From Monoplex corrugatus (Eukaryota > Mollusca > Gastropoda > Littorinimorpha > Ranellidae): a stretch of DNA of 64,000 nucleotides. The position numbers were made by a program, and so were the translations under genes. Below the pieces are notes generated by a model. That model did not search any database. It was not told the origin of the DNA and was given only the letters and a program-made list of their open reading frames with translations. The stretch spans positions 55,799,252-55,863,251 of the forward strand of contig JAPXFY010000026.1 of assembly GCA_030674185.1 (NCBI GenBank), written 5' to 3'. Shown piece by piece: positions 45,345-57,325 of the stretch (the first letter of the stretch is position 1; each line of letters starts with the position of its first letter).

Positions 45345-45815
45345 CAGCGTCAGTCTCAAGTATCTTGACATGTGTAATAACACAACAGGTCGTCAGTACC
45401 AAATACATGTAACAAAACAACACAATGTCAGTCTCAAGTATCTTGACACGTGTAACAACACAACAGGTTGTCAGTGCCTAATACTTGTAACAAAACAACA
45501 CAATGTCAGTCTCAAGTATCTTGACATGTGTAACAACACAACAGGTTGTCAGTGCCTAATACATGTAACAAAACAACACAATATCAGTCTCAAGTATCTT
45601 GACATGTGTAACAGCACATTAGGTCGTCAATGGCTTATACTTGTAAAAAAAAACAACAACAATACAATGTCTCAAATATCTTGACATGTGTAACAACACA
45701 ACAGGTTGTCAGTGCCTAATACATGTAACAAAACAACACAATGTCAGTCTCAAATATCTTGACATGTGTAACAACACAACAGGTCGTCAATGCCTAATAC
45801 TTGTAACAAAACAAC
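45345..45815. repeat. 78-bp satellite, 6 units (51-bp core plus 27-bp spacer)
   Basis: Each unit has the core AAGTATCTTGACATGTGTAA, CAACACAACAGGTTGTCAGT, GCCTAATACATGT and a spacer AACAAAACAACACAATGTCA. The same core recurs at 48215-48873 and 51836-52620 with CT-rich spacers. It lies immediately 5' of the RING exon. Confidence 0.92.
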
Positions 45816-45818
45816 ACA

Positions 45819-46345
45819 TTGCTACTTTTTAAACTTGATTCCTCCTTCACAACAGATTTGATAAAGAAGCCCTCCCTTGATCCCAACATCTTGAAAAACT
45901 ATAGACCTGTCTCAAATTTGAAATTTTTGGCCAAACTGATTGAACGAGTTGTACTGGCTCAGCTTCTTGACCATCTTAAGACCCATAATCTCCTCGACCC
46001 ACATCAATCAGCCTATAGAGCAGGTCACAGCACAGAAACTGCCCTCTTAAAAGTTGCAAATGATCTTCTCACATCGCTTGATGATGATAGAATTTCTGTT
46101 CTTTCTCTTCTTGATCTATCAGCAGCATTTGATACGATTGACCATGAAATTCTTCTGTTTAGACTGCAATACTCTTTTGGCATTCAGGGTACCGTCCTTG
46201 CTTGGATAAAGTCTTATCTTAGTGAGCGTACACAAAAAGTCTTAGTAAATGGCCTCTGCTCACCTGCTACGCGATTGGAATACGGAGTTCCACAGGGTTC
46301 TGTGCTGGGACCTGTGTTGTTTATCATGTACACAACACCTATCTC
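45819..46345 (+). pseudogene. L2-like reverse transcriptase, N-terminal part
   Basis: Motifs: LKNYRPVSNLKFLAKLIERV, HQSAYRAGHSTETALLKVAN, LSLLDLSAAFDTIDHEILLF, EYGVPQGSVLGPVLFIMYT. After TTPIS the frame is lost; the correct continuation (HESFADDTQLYQSSPIT) lies in another frame from about 46346. One indel thus separates the two halves. The frame is cut 5' in the fingers domain; the endonuclease is missing. Confidence 0.88.
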
Positions 46346-47227
46346 TGGGAAGTTAATCGTCACTCTCTATCACATGAAAGCTTTGCTGACGACACACAGC
46401 TCTATCAGTCCAGCCCAATTACTCAAATCCATCAAGTGATTGAAAGTACTCAAAACTGCATATATGATTTAAAGGCTTGGATGACACTCAACAAACTGCA
46501 GTTCAATGAAGAAAAAACAGAAGTTTTGTTAACCGTTCCTCCAAAATTTGAAAAACATCCCTCACTTCCAGACGCGATTTGTATTGATGGTGCTGACATT
46601 CAGATTTCTCCCCATGTTCGTAACCTTGGTGTCATTTTTGATCAGACCCTTTCTTTTAAATCTCACATATCAAATGTCTGCAGGATAGCATACCTGGAAC
46701 TTAGGAGAATAAGCACCATCCGCCACTATCTGTCTGTAGATGCAACCAAAACTCTGGTTTGTTCCTTTGTTTTATCCAGGCTTGATTATGGTAATGCTCT
46801 TCTTGCAGGCGTGCCAAAGTATCTGCTTCAAAAGCTCCAAAAAGTACAAAACAATGCTGCAAGGCTGATTCTCAAGTCACCCAAACATGAACATATCACA
46901 CCTCTTCTGAAATCCTTGCACTGGCTACCTGTACAATCTAGAATCTCATATAAACTTTCTTCAATCTGTTTCTCATCTGTCTCTGGCACAGGCCCTGATT
47001 ATCTGTCTGACATTCTTCGCCTCTACGTCCCTTCTCGAAATCTCCGTTCCTCATCTGATGATCGCATTCTCTGTCTCCCTACTGTTAGAACAAAATCCTT
47101 TGGTCAGCGTTGTTTCTCCTATCAGGGTCCAGCCATCTGGAATACCCTCCCCCTCACCAATAGACATTCTACTTCTACAGCCTCTTTCAAGTCCTCTCTG
47201 AAGACCTATCTGTTTAAGCAATACTGA
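46346..47227 (+). pseudogene. L2-like reverse transcriptase, C-terminal part
   Basis: Opens with the catalytic box FADDTQLY and continues LKAWMTLNKLQFNEEKTEVL, VRNLGVIFDQTLSFKSHIS, LLKSLHWLPVQSRISYKLS, and FGQRCFSYQGPAIWNTLP, ending SLKTYLFKQY. The end is complete and typical of the L2 clade. It is dead only through truncation and the one frameshift, so the insertion is moderately young. Confidence 0.88.
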
Positions 47228-47473
47228 CCCGGCCCTATCTTACGCCGCCTCCCTCCCCCCCCCCCCCCCAAGAATCCCCTCAGTGCCCCGCCCCCCTCCC
47301 GCTGCCCCCAATCCACTGCATCTCTCCTGTTTATTTAAGCAACACTGATCCCGGTTCTATCTTACGCCGCCTCCCACCCTCCTCTGGAATCCCCTCAGTG
47401 CCCCCCCCCCCCCTTCCGCTGCCCCCAATCCACTTTACCTCTAGTGTTTATATTTTCCATGTGTCTTTGGAGC

Positions 47474-47543
<70 letters not shown>

Positions 47544-47842
47544 TGTGTGTGTGGGTGTGTGGGTGTGTGTGTGTGCGTGCGTGCGCGTGCACGCGTGCGG
47601 CACGCCAGTATGTGCAGGTGGGGTGGGGTGTGTGTGTGTGCGGGGGAGGGGGGAGGGGGCATTGCGAGCATGTCTTTATGAGTTTTATTCATTTGTTGAT
47701 TCATTTGCTTGTTTGATTTAGTGATTGTTTGATTTGCTCTAGTCATTATCATAATTTGTATCGATGTAAAGCGCTTAGAGCTCAGTCGAGAAAAGGCGCT
47801 CAACAAATCTTCGTTATTATTATTATTTAAGTATCTCTTTGT

Positions 47843-47948
47843 CGAAAGTAAAGCACTACTTACTTGTCGAAAGTGGTGCTTTACTTTCGAAAAAAAAAAA
47901 AAAGAGTGGTTCGGTATTGTGGTGCTTTATTTGTCGAAAGTAAAGCAC
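47843..47948. repeat. Inverted repeat CGAAAGTAAAGCAC
   Basis: CGAAAGTAAAGCAC (47843-47856) faces its exact complement GTGCTTTACTTTCG (47876-47889) across 19 bases, and a third copy follows at 47935-47948. It could form a hairpin. It sits just after the L2-like 3' end; origin unknown. Confidence 0.85.
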
Positions 47949-48214
47949 AGTACGGAACTACTCGCGTGTCTCTTTACACACATAAAGGGGTAGGGTTTTA
48001 AAAAAATAATACAAGGAACAGATGTTTTCCAGTGCAAGAAATCCCCCAGAGGGCTTGTCATGATTGCGTGTTTTTAATACCTGTTTGTCACCGTTGTCAA
48101 AAACAATTTATCCCGACCTTCGCACAAACTGAGCGGGAACGTGTCACACACAGGCGCTTGATAACATTTGTGAAATAGTGAATGGGGGCATGAAGTATGA
48201 AAACTCTCTCTCTC

Positions 48215-48873
48215 TCTCTCAAGTATCTTGACATGTGTAACAACACGACAGGTCGTCAATGCCTAATGCATCTCTCTGTCTCTCTCTCTCTGTCTCTGTC
48301 TCCCCCCCCCTCTCTGTTTCTCCCCCCCCCCCCCCCCCCGCAGGTCGTCCGTCAGTGCCTAATACATATCTCTCTCTCTGTCTCCCCCCCCCCCTCTGTC
48401 TCTCTCTTTTCCCCCCTCTCTCTCTCAAGTATCTACACATGTGTAACAACACGACAGGTCGTCAATGCCTAGTACATCTCTCTCTCTCTCTCTCTCTCTC
48501 CCCTCTCCCCCCCCCCCCCCAGGTCGCCAATGCCTAATACATCTCTCTCTCTCTCTGTGTCTCCCCCCCTCTGTCTCTCTCTCTTCTCCCCCCCTCTCTC
48601 TCTCTCAAGTATCTTGACATGTGTAACAACACGACAGGTCGTCAATGCCTAGTACATCTCTCTCTCTCTGTCTCTCTCCTTCCCCCACTCTCTCTCTCTC
48701 TCTCTCAAGTATCTTGACATCTGTAACAACACGACAGGTCGTCAATGCCTAATACATCTCTCTCTCTCTCTCCCCACTCTCTCTCTCAAGTATCTTGACA
48801 TGTGTAACAACACGACAGGTCGTCAATGCCTATCTCTCTCTCCCTCTCTCCCCACTCTCTCTTTCTCTCTCTC
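48215..48873. repeat. Satellite with 51-bp core and CT-rich spacers (left block)
   Basis: Core copies (AAGTATCTTGACATGTGTAA, CAACACGACAGGTCGTCAAT, GCCTAATACATC) alternate with CTCTCT, CCCC and TGTCTC spacers of variable length. 48440-48873 is almost identical to 51890-52322. Confidence 0.92.
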
Positions 48874-48875
48874 AA

Positions 48876-51835
48876 CTTACCTAGGTGTCCGATAATGATT
48901 GAAACATGTAACACATTTCCTTCAGACATGGACAAAGCAGAAACTTTTGTGGATCTGTTCGCCAAAAACAGTAAAGTTGAAGGTTTATCTCCTGACTGCA
49001 AACATCACAGAGAAATGGAAGATTACAACCCAATCTACACTGATCCAGTACCACAGAATGATCTCTGGTTTAATTCTCCAATCACCTTAGAAGAGCTAAA
49101 AAACACAGTACTGTCTCTACACAACAAAAAGAGTTCGGTAGGTGTTGATGCAGTTTCAACTGAAATGATTAAACATCTCCCTGAAAACTACCTTATTTTC
49201 CTACACAAAATTTTGCAGAAATGCTGGGTTACTGGAACTGTGCCACAAATCTGGCAAAAGTCTATAGTTATACCAATCTTAAAAACAGGAAAATCGAAAA
49301 CCGATAAAAACAGTTACAGACCTATTGCTTTAACGTCCCACACAAGCAAACTAATGGAAAGATTGGTCTTAAACAGACTTTTACACTACTGTGATAAAAA
49401 TAACGTTATTCCGGTAAACCAGGCAGGTTTTAGAAAAGGAAGATCCGCAGTTGAGCACCTAGTTAAACTTACAACTCAGATCAAACAACAGTTTGCCCGC
49501 AGAAAAAGTGTTGTAGCTACTTTCTTTGATGTGAAAAAAGCTTACGATCAAGTTTGGCATAAACGTTTATTGTTCAAGCTAAAATCTGTTGGTTTATCGG
49601 GCAATATGTTCAATTACATTAAATCTTTTTTAGCTAATAGAACAATTCAGGCAAGAGTGGGAGCTAGTTATTCTTCTTCACGATGCCTCGACATGGGGAT
49701 TCCACAAGGTTCAGTGATAGCACCTATTTTATTTAATATCCTTATACAGGATCTTCCTAAAGCTCTTTCAAATCGTGTTGTTTTAGTACAGTACGCTGAT
49801 GATATATGCACTTGGATGAATATCACTTTAAAAAAGACAACTCCACAGAGAACGCGAAATTACATCAGGAAGTTGTATCAAATTGATCTTGATAATCTTG
49901 GAAACTATATGTTAGAAAATGGGCTGTCGTTGTCAGCAGAAAAAACTAACATGATGCTGTTTGATCCTGGTGGTAACTCAAATAACTTGCCTATTTTCAA
50001 ATTGCTTGGTGAAGTGTTAAATTACAAACAGGTCGTAAAATTCCTGGGAGTTTACATCACGTCCAAATTAAGCTGGAATGTCCATTTTGATTATATTTTA
50101 ACAAAAGCGCGAAAAACCTTAAATTTTCTAAAGATAATAAGCAAATTACCCTGTGGAATGGATACAAATGTACTGATTCATCTGTCAACAGCGCTGGTCA
50201 GGTCTAAATTATCCTACGCGCAAGAAGTTTTCTTCAATGCACCCAAATATTTACTAAAAAAGATTCAGAGCTTGGACTGCAAAAGTCTTAAAATTGCACT
50301 AGGTGTACCAACTCATGCTTCTACTCTGGAAACGTACAAAGTTGCTGGAATTCTACCTTTAAACAACCATCGTGAGTTAGCTACAGCAAAGTTTGCAATT
50401 AGAACTACTTCACAAGTGGATAATTTTGTGAGCAAAGAAATTAAGATCAGGTCTGATACTGACTTTCCAAAACGAGCAAAAAACATTTCATCACAAATTA
50501 CAGCCGCAACTTACATATCTGGCCTGATCAAACAGTCCAACATAACAATGGATGAAATTGCTGAGAAACCAACGATAACGCCTATCCCTACATGGGAAAT
50601 GCTAAATGCCACATTTGATCTCGATTATGCAAAAGTTAAAAAAGATGATAATGTCAACATTACGCTATCCACAGCTTGTGAACACATCGATGAAAAGTAC
50701 AGTACCCACCTCCACATTTTTACCGATGGGTCAGTCTTAGCAAACCAGAGCGCTGGAGCAGCCTTTTATGTTCCAAAATTCAACATTAAAAAGTCTTTTT
50801 TCATGGGGGCAAATGTATCTATATATACAGCAGAATTGGTCGCTGTTGTTCAAGCGTTGCATTATTTAATAAGCCTTCGGCCTGTGTCATTCAAAGTAGT
50901 TCTCTTTGTTGATTCAAAATCTGTATTATATGCCTTACAGTCTTTTGATACAGACACAAGACCTGACTTAATTATAGAGGCAAATCATCTAATACATTGT
51001 TTAAAGATAAATGGTTCGGAAATCAATTTATGCTGGGTGCCTTCTCATGTTGGTCTTCATGGCAACAACGTAGTTGACAGAGCAGCTAAATCCGGTGCCC
51101 TCCATTCTGAAAATTCCATAGAATTACATGTTAACACCTCGGTAAAAGAAGCTTACAACTCGCTAGAATTAGCATCATGGATTCGATTTCATGAACATTT
51201 AAATGAAAAATTTGTGTCTCAAAAAAGAATCAAACTTTCAGTTCAAAATATCTGTAAAAATTTGCAGTATTCCTCGTTATATCATTTGAGATTAATTGTT
51301 ATGACATATTTTCGCATTCAACTGAACGCTTTGAAAACAAAATATTGTAACAACGTTTTATGTATTTGTGGCGAACAATTCACATTGTATCACTGTTTGT
51401 TTTACTGCAGAAAGCTTCGTTCCTTTTTACCAAAGACGTTTACACAAGGAAACTATCTTGAAACGCATTTTAAAGAAGTTGTATCGGATCAAGTTTTGTT
51501 AGTTAAAATTTCAGAATCATTGGTTCACAGTCCTGTTAATGCGTTACTTTAAGATTATTATTATAATTATGATTATTTTTGTTTTGTTTTGTTTTGTTTT
51601 TATGACGATTTTTCTTTTACATTATTGATGTTAGCGTTGTTCTAGTTTCATTTCTCTGTTCATCCATATCCTTTTTCTTAAGACCTTGCCGCTTCCTTTT
51701 AATTTTTTTTACGTCCCTTACTCTGTTCCCCTCTCCCCTCCACCCCCCCCCCCCCCCTTATTTCATCCTCCATGCCATTTTTCCCCGTCTAATATCACTT
51801 ATAGTGAAAAGACGTTAAATCAAGCAACGAACGAC
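48876..51835 (+). mobile_element. I-like LINE with RNase H, 5'-truncated, inserted in the satellite
   Basis: It begins abruptly after CTTTCTCTCTCTCA at 48873 and ends near AAGACGTTAAATCAAGCAAC (51810-51830), a 3' end seen in mollusc LINEs. The array then resumes mid-unit with ACGACAGGTCGT. The endonuclease and 5' region are missing. The remaining frame is intact, so it is a young copy. Confidence 0.88.
48895..51552 (+). CDS. I-like LINE reverse transcriptase and RNase H
   Basis: The first LINE-derived ATG is at 48895; the frame extends left into satellite only by chance. Reverse transcriptase: SSVGVDAVSTEMIKHLPEN, KSIVIPILKTGKSKTDKNS, YRPIALTSHTSKLMERLVL, FFDVKKAYDQVWHKRLLFKL, GIPQGSVIAPILFNILI and the catalytic VQYADDICTW. 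RNase H: HIFTDGSVLANQSAGAAFY, YTAELVAVVQAL, FVDSKSVLYAL and CWVPSHVGLHGNNVVDRAAK, giving Asp, Glu, Asp and Asp in order. A C-terminal CCHC-like tail is VLCICGEQFTLYHCLFYC. RNase H degrades the RNA strand during cDNA synthesis. The frame is 885 codons without a break and A/T-rich, unlike the GC-richer LINE at 27-31 kb. Confidence 0.9.
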   Translation: MIETCNTFPSDMDKAETFVDLFAKNSKVEGLSPDCKHHREMEDYNPIYTDPVPQNDLWFNSPITLEELKNTVLSLHNKKSSVGVDAVSTEMIKHLPENYLIFLHKILQKCWVTGTVPQIWQKSIVIPILKTGKSKTDKNSYRPIALTSHTSKLMERLVLNRLLHYCDKNNVIPVNQAGFRKGRSAVEHLVKLTTQIKQQFARRKSVVATFFDVKKAYDQVWHKRLLFKLKSVGLSGNMFNYIKSFLANRTIQARVGASYSSSRCLDMGIPQGSVIAPILFNILIQDLPKALSNRVVLVQYADDICTWMNITLKKTTPQRTRNYIRKLYQIDLDNLGNYMLENGLSLSAEKTNMMLFDPGGNSNNLPIFKLLGEVLNYKQVVKFLGVYITSKLSWNVHFDYILTKARKTLNFLKIISKLPCGMDTNVLIHLSTALVRSKLSYAQEVFFNAPKYLLKKIQSLDCKSLKIALGVPTHASTLETYKVAGILPLNNHRELATAKFAIRTTSQVDNFVSKEIKIRSDTDFPKRAKNISSQITAATYISGLIKQSNITMDEIAEKPTITPIPTWEMLNATFDLDYAKVKKDDNVNITLSTACEHIDEKYSTHLHIFTDGSVLANQSAGAAFYVPKFNIKKSFFMGANVSIYTAELVAVVQALHYLISLRPVSFKVVLFVDSKSVLYALQSFDTDTRPDLIIEANHLIHCLKINGSEINLCWVPSHVGLHGNNVVDRAAKSGALHSENSIELHVNTSVKEAYNSLELASWIRFHEHLNEKFVSQKRIKLSVQNICKNLQYSSLYHLRLIVMTYFRIQLNALKTKYCNNVLCICGEQFTLYHCLFYCRKLRSFLPKTFTQGNYLETHFKEVVSDQVLLVKISESLVHSPVNALL

Positions 51836-52568
51836 AGGTCGTCAATGCCTAATGCATCTCTCTCTCTCTCTCTCTCAAGTATCTTGACATGTGTAACAAC
51901 ACGACAGGTCGTCAATGCCTAGTACATCTCTCTCTCTCTCTCTCTCTCTCCCCTCTCCCCCCCCCCCCCCCAGGTCGCCAATGCCTAATACATCTCTCTC
52001 TCTCTCTGTGTCTCCCCCCCTCTGTCTCTCTCTCTTCTCCCCCCCTCTCTCTCTCTCAAGTATCTTGACATGTGTAACAACACGACAGGTCGTCAATGCC
52101 TAGTACATCTCTCTCTCTCTGTCTCTCTCCTTCCCCCACTCTCTCTCTCTCTCTCTCAAGTATCTTGACATCTGTAACAACACGACAGGTCGTCAATGCC
52201 TAATACATCTCTCTCTCTCTCCCCACTCTCTCTCTCAAGTATCTTGACATGTGTAACAACACGACAGGTCGTCAATGCCTATCTCTCTCTCCCTCTCTCC
52301 CCACTCTCTCTTTCTCTCTCTCAAGTATCTTGACATGTGTAACAACACGACAGGTCGTCAATGCCTAATACATCTCCCTCTCTCTCTCTCTCTCTCAAAT
52401 TTGACATGTGTAACAACACGACAGGTCGTCAATCACTCAATGCCTAATACATCTCTCTCTCTCTCCCCACTCTCTCCCTCTCTCTCTCCCCACTCTCTCT
52501 CTCCCTCTCTCCCCACTCTCTCTCTCAAGTATCTTGACATGTGTAACAACACGACAGGTCGTCAATGC

Positions 52569-52608
<40 letters not shown>

Positions 52609-52620
52609 AAATTTGACAAT
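51836..52620. repeat. Satellite with 51-bp core (right block) ending in (TA)n
   Basis: The array continues after the LINE with at least seven cores. 51890-52322 repeats 48440-48873 almost base for base. A TATATA run (52572-52606) lies near the end. Confidence 0.92.
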
Positions 52621-52689
52621 ATTTATACATTTATGATTTATTCGACTAACATATGTGCTATGGCTCCCTTAGTTTCATCACAGCGTTAG

Positions 52690-52935
52690 AGTTGATACGT
52701 CACAAACCACCACTAACACCATCACACCACCACTAACATCATCACACCATCACTAACACCATCATACCACCACAAACACCATCACACCACCACTAACACC
52801 ACCACTAACACCGTCACACCACCACTAACACCACACCACCACTAACACCATCACACCACCACATAACACCAGCACACCACCACTAACACCATCACACCAC
52901 CACTAACACCATCACACCACCACTAACACCACCAC
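52690..52935. repeat. CACCACTAACACCATCA minisatellite
   Basis: Short repeats of CACCACTAACACCATCACAC with 6- and 9-base variants over about 245 bp. Confidence 0.92.
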
Positions 52936-53872
<937 letters not shown>

Positions 53873-53879
53873 AGTGTAT

Positions 53880-54618
53880 GCTGTAAGGAACTTAAGACAC
53901 CGTATGGTGACAGTTCATTCGAATGAAAAGAATCTGTGGACACTAAACCGTGTAACAATAATAATTTTGAGAAAATGAAAGCTTGTCAATTAAAACAAAA
54001 ATAACCAAGACCAGGCAGGCTGTCACCTGATCAAGCCATTCTAACAATCTTCCTTTTATGAAAAAACAAAACAGAACAAGAAATCCAAATTTTGTAATGA
54101 TCAAAGTCAGTGTGACATTAGACAGGATCAGATGTAATACTTGACGTAAAGCAAGGACAACGGTATATTGTCACAAAGGTGGAAACACAATATAAACAGT
54201 GTAAAAGTTCACGAGAAAGTGCCGTGCTGACACCTCGTTAAAAAGCCTTCTGATTTAAGATATGATTTTGGTCTTTGTGACCTTGACATTAGTACCACGA
54301 CATCCAAAACTTTGCACTGCTGATTCTTCTACAGTCTATACGGTTGAGCAAAACGAGGTAAAGATCCAGACAAAAACAGGTGAAAAAATCTTGTTAAAAC
54401 ATTTTTGACACAGACGCGCGCACGCGCTGACGGACTAGTCATACACGAACACTTCTCTTTTCTGCACCCCCTCCCCCCCCACACACATCCCTTTAAAAAG
54501 ATGAAAAAAATCAATAACGGAACTCTTTAAGTTCACAACAATATCCTTCAATAACTTGTGAGTGTATGTAATAAACACCAGGCATGAGATTTTGCTAATG
54601 CGATCGTTAAATCTAGAC

Positions 54619-54625
<7 letters not shown>
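53880..54625. other. No gene seen
   Basis: AT-rich, no recognised element or exon. Confidence 0.45.
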
Positions 54626-54656
<31 letters not shown>

Positions 54657-54756
54657 CACACACACACACAACACACACACACACACACACACACACTCAC
54701 TCACTCTCTCTCTCTCTACTCACACACACACACACACACATACACACACACACAAG
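54626..54756. repeat. (CT)n-(CA)n microsatellite
   Basis: CT, then CACACACA, then CT, then CA again. Confidence 0.95.
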
Positions 54757-54929
54757 ATAACAACCATATAGTATCTACACTATAGGGAGACAGAGGAACA
54801 CAACTGTACACTACTTGTAGTTACAGGTATTTGCAAACAAAGACTTTTAACTAACGTGCACACACACACCATTTACGTTTCATTAACCAGTCTGAAAAAC
54901 CGTCAGCTCAGAGCTAAGTCTCCGCTACA

Positions 54930-55085
54930 GTATGACGGTAGACAGTATGACCTGCGCCTGTCTCCGCTGCCTTGTGGGTTACCCCTTGGGTGGGGAAAGG
55001 CTATGGGAGTAAACCCAGACACAAAATCCCGCAGCCGCGTACTGAATAAAGGGCATGCCACAAAGCGCTGTTCGTGTTTTTGGCC
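54930..55085 (+). mobile_element. Possible LINE 5'-UTR fragment
   Basis: AAGGCTATGGGAGTAAACCC and AGACACAAAATCCC resemble CTAAGGGAGTAAACCCTGAC and AGTAAATCCGG in the 5' region of the LINE at 27.2 kb. Short and diverged. Confidence 0.4.
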
Positions 55086-55422
55086 ATATGCTGCGACTTG
55101 TCATCTACTGTTCAGCCTGTCTGAGTCTCCGATAAGAACAGCTGTCTTAGCTCGGTTCGCAGGAACTTCTATTTAGAACTCCGGTGTGCACAGATTAATA
55201 ATGAAGACAATTCATCATCACACACTCACCCCTACTACTTACATGGCCTATTCAGCTCGCCTGACCTTACTAAAACGTGATCGTTCAAACCAAAACCAGC
55301 AACCAAGGTGTACACAAAAAGCGTACACTGACAGTGCGAAAGCGTATCCGTTTCCATAGCTGACTTGCATTGCTGACTTAAAACTAGAACAACCGATCCG
55401 ATCACAACAGTCGTTCTAAACT

Positions 55423-55423
<1 letters not shown>

Positions 55424-55474
<51 letters not shown>

Positions 55475-55575
55475 ACAGACAGACAGAAAGACAGAGAGAC
55501 TGAGAGAGACAGAGAGAACAGAGAAACTGAGTCAGAGAGAGACAGAGACAAAGAGACAGAGGAAACAACACTCTC

Positions 55576-55631
<56 letters not shown>

Positions 55632-55632
55632 A
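55424..55632. repeat. (GA)n/(GACA)n and (AC)n microsatellite
   Basis: GA run with GACA and GAGACTGA interruptions, then a CT run and AC repeat to 55632. Confidence 0.95.
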
Positions 55633-55992
55633 CAAGTATCAAACATGATATAGTGATATATAGTATACCCTATACTACAGTGCGAGAGAGGAACACATTT
55701 GTATTCTACTTGTAGTTGCAGGTATTTGCAAACAAATCAATTCTTTGAATGTCACCCTTTCAGACCCTACCATGAAAATGGCAGAACTCCAACAGGTAAA
55801 CGTTTTTGCAAGCAAAACTGACAGTGACTGAAACAGTAAAAGTTTTTACACCTGTGTTACAGTGTGTACGATAAAAGTTTAAAACATTCGATGTCTAGTC
55901 ACCCTATCGCGACGACCAGGTACAAACAATATCAACGACAAACTTTCTATATTCTATCCCATCCAAAATAATCTACGAAAAACAAGACTTAC

Positions 55993-56040
55993 GGGCTCAG
56001 ATTTGGCGCAGAAAGCAAGTTTACGAAGTAGTCGCGACAT
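55993..56040 (-). CDS. Candidate first coding exon, MSRLLRKLAFCAKSEP
   Basis: The minus strand has ATG at 56040-56038 in an acceptable context (AACTAAAATG), 16 codons with a basic amphipathic start, and then a consensus donor GTAAGTC. The exon leaves in phase 0. Upstream, minus-strand sequence at 56045-56110 lacks TATA and carries GGCCATTTTG. The RING exon at 45319 can be entered in phase 0, so this may be its first exon, giving ...AKSEP joined to KQKQTSDVE. Alternatively it is a mitochondrial targeting start of an unseen gene. Short and unsupported by homology. Confidence 0.4.
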
Positions 56041-56216
56041 TTTAGTTTTCAGTGGAACATTACTTGTCAAAATGGCCGTGTCTTGTGTGTTGACATGCGA
56101 GACGCAATATGATTGGTGCGTGTGCTTGTTGAATCTGTATGGTTGTTGTAACTATTCAGATTGCTGCTATATTTAGCAACCTGTCATCAGCGCGCGAGCG
56201 CGGCGCGCGCGCGCTG

Positions 56217-56226
56217 GTGTGTGTGT

Positions 56227-56306
<80 letters not shown>

Positions 56307-56369
56307 GAAGCATAGGCGCATGAAATTATTTTTTCTTGTGCGTCTCTCTCTCTCTCTCTCTCTCTCTCA

Positions 56370-56438
<69 letters not shown>

Positions 56439-56460
56439 CTCTCTCTCTCTCTCTCTCTTC
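56217..56460. repeat. (GT)n, (CT)n and (CA)n microsatellites
   Basis: GT at 56217-56305, CT at 56343-56367, CA at 56370-56437, CT at 56438-56458. A GCGCGCG-rich run precedes at 56190-56212. Confidence 0.95.
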
Positions 56461-56865
56461 CTTGAATTGAAAGGAAAAGGTAAATAATTTGCACAAATTT
56501 CTGATGTTTTGTGATGTTAACTATGTGTCATTTGAGACGTCGTTTGAAGGTACGTAAACTGAAACTCCTTCACTGAAAACGTTTCTTACATCTCTACTCT
56601 GAATCAGTAGACATCAAACATAATGATGATCGTGCATGTGTCTGTGTGGCTCAGCGGAGGCATCAGGCTAGTTGTCTGATCTTGTTTCTTTTTTAAAATT
56701 TTTTTTAATTTTTTTTTAATTTTTTTTATTGATAACGGCCATTTGGCCGACAGTTTGCGCCTGTCTTGTTTCGTTCGTGACATGCGCGTTCTCTCACTCT
56801 TTTCTCGTTTGTTTGTCATAATGGTCTCTACGTCTTGTGCATAGGCCTTCCCGATACTGTAATTT

Positions 56866-57325
56866 TGGTTTAAAACCCAGCCGACTGTTTCAAAATATAC
56901 ACAATACTTAAAACATGGAAAAATAAAGAGAAAGGAAAAGAAAATTAAGTACACATATCAATGCATTTGCGCACATAATCTAAGGAGATGGCCCTGGCTT
57001 TGACCACTATGCCCACTTTATGGCACAGTGGATTTAAAAACATACCTGAAAACAAATTTAAACATAACTAAAGACACTAAAACATACATAAAAACGGGCA
57101 TAAATTACCTCAAATTCGTTCTGCATAAATTATTGCCCTAGAGCCAAAAAGGCACTTAATACATAATTATCATTCCTAAGAGAAAGTAAGACTTTATCGA
57201 ACACATATAGGTGAATGGACCAGCAAAGAAGAAATTGATAAGAAGAAATGACAGAAAGCACAGGAACAAGGCAGAAACAAAGAGAGTGACAGAAAAGAGA
57301 ACATTTCTAGCATAGAATTATGGTC
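56866..57325 (-). repeat. About 450-bp dispersed repeat family, copy 4
   Basis: GGTTTAAAACCCAGCCGACTG, ATGCATTTGCGCACATAATC, GAGCCAAAAAGGCACTTAAT and GACTTTATCGAACACATATA match copy 2 at 20309-20770. A second palindromic motif copy (56730-56775) precedes it. Confidence 0.75.

Larger units (their letters stand above)
45819..47827 (+). mobile_element. L2-like LINE, 5'-truncated, inserted in the satellite
   Basis: RT coding sequence is followed by a C-rich 3' UTR, a (GT)n tract (47475-47575) and the hallmark L2/CR1 3' end TGTAAAGCGCTTAGAGC, then AAAAGGCGCTCAACAAAT and (TTA)n. The left junction is directly in a satellite spacer. Confidence 0.88.
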
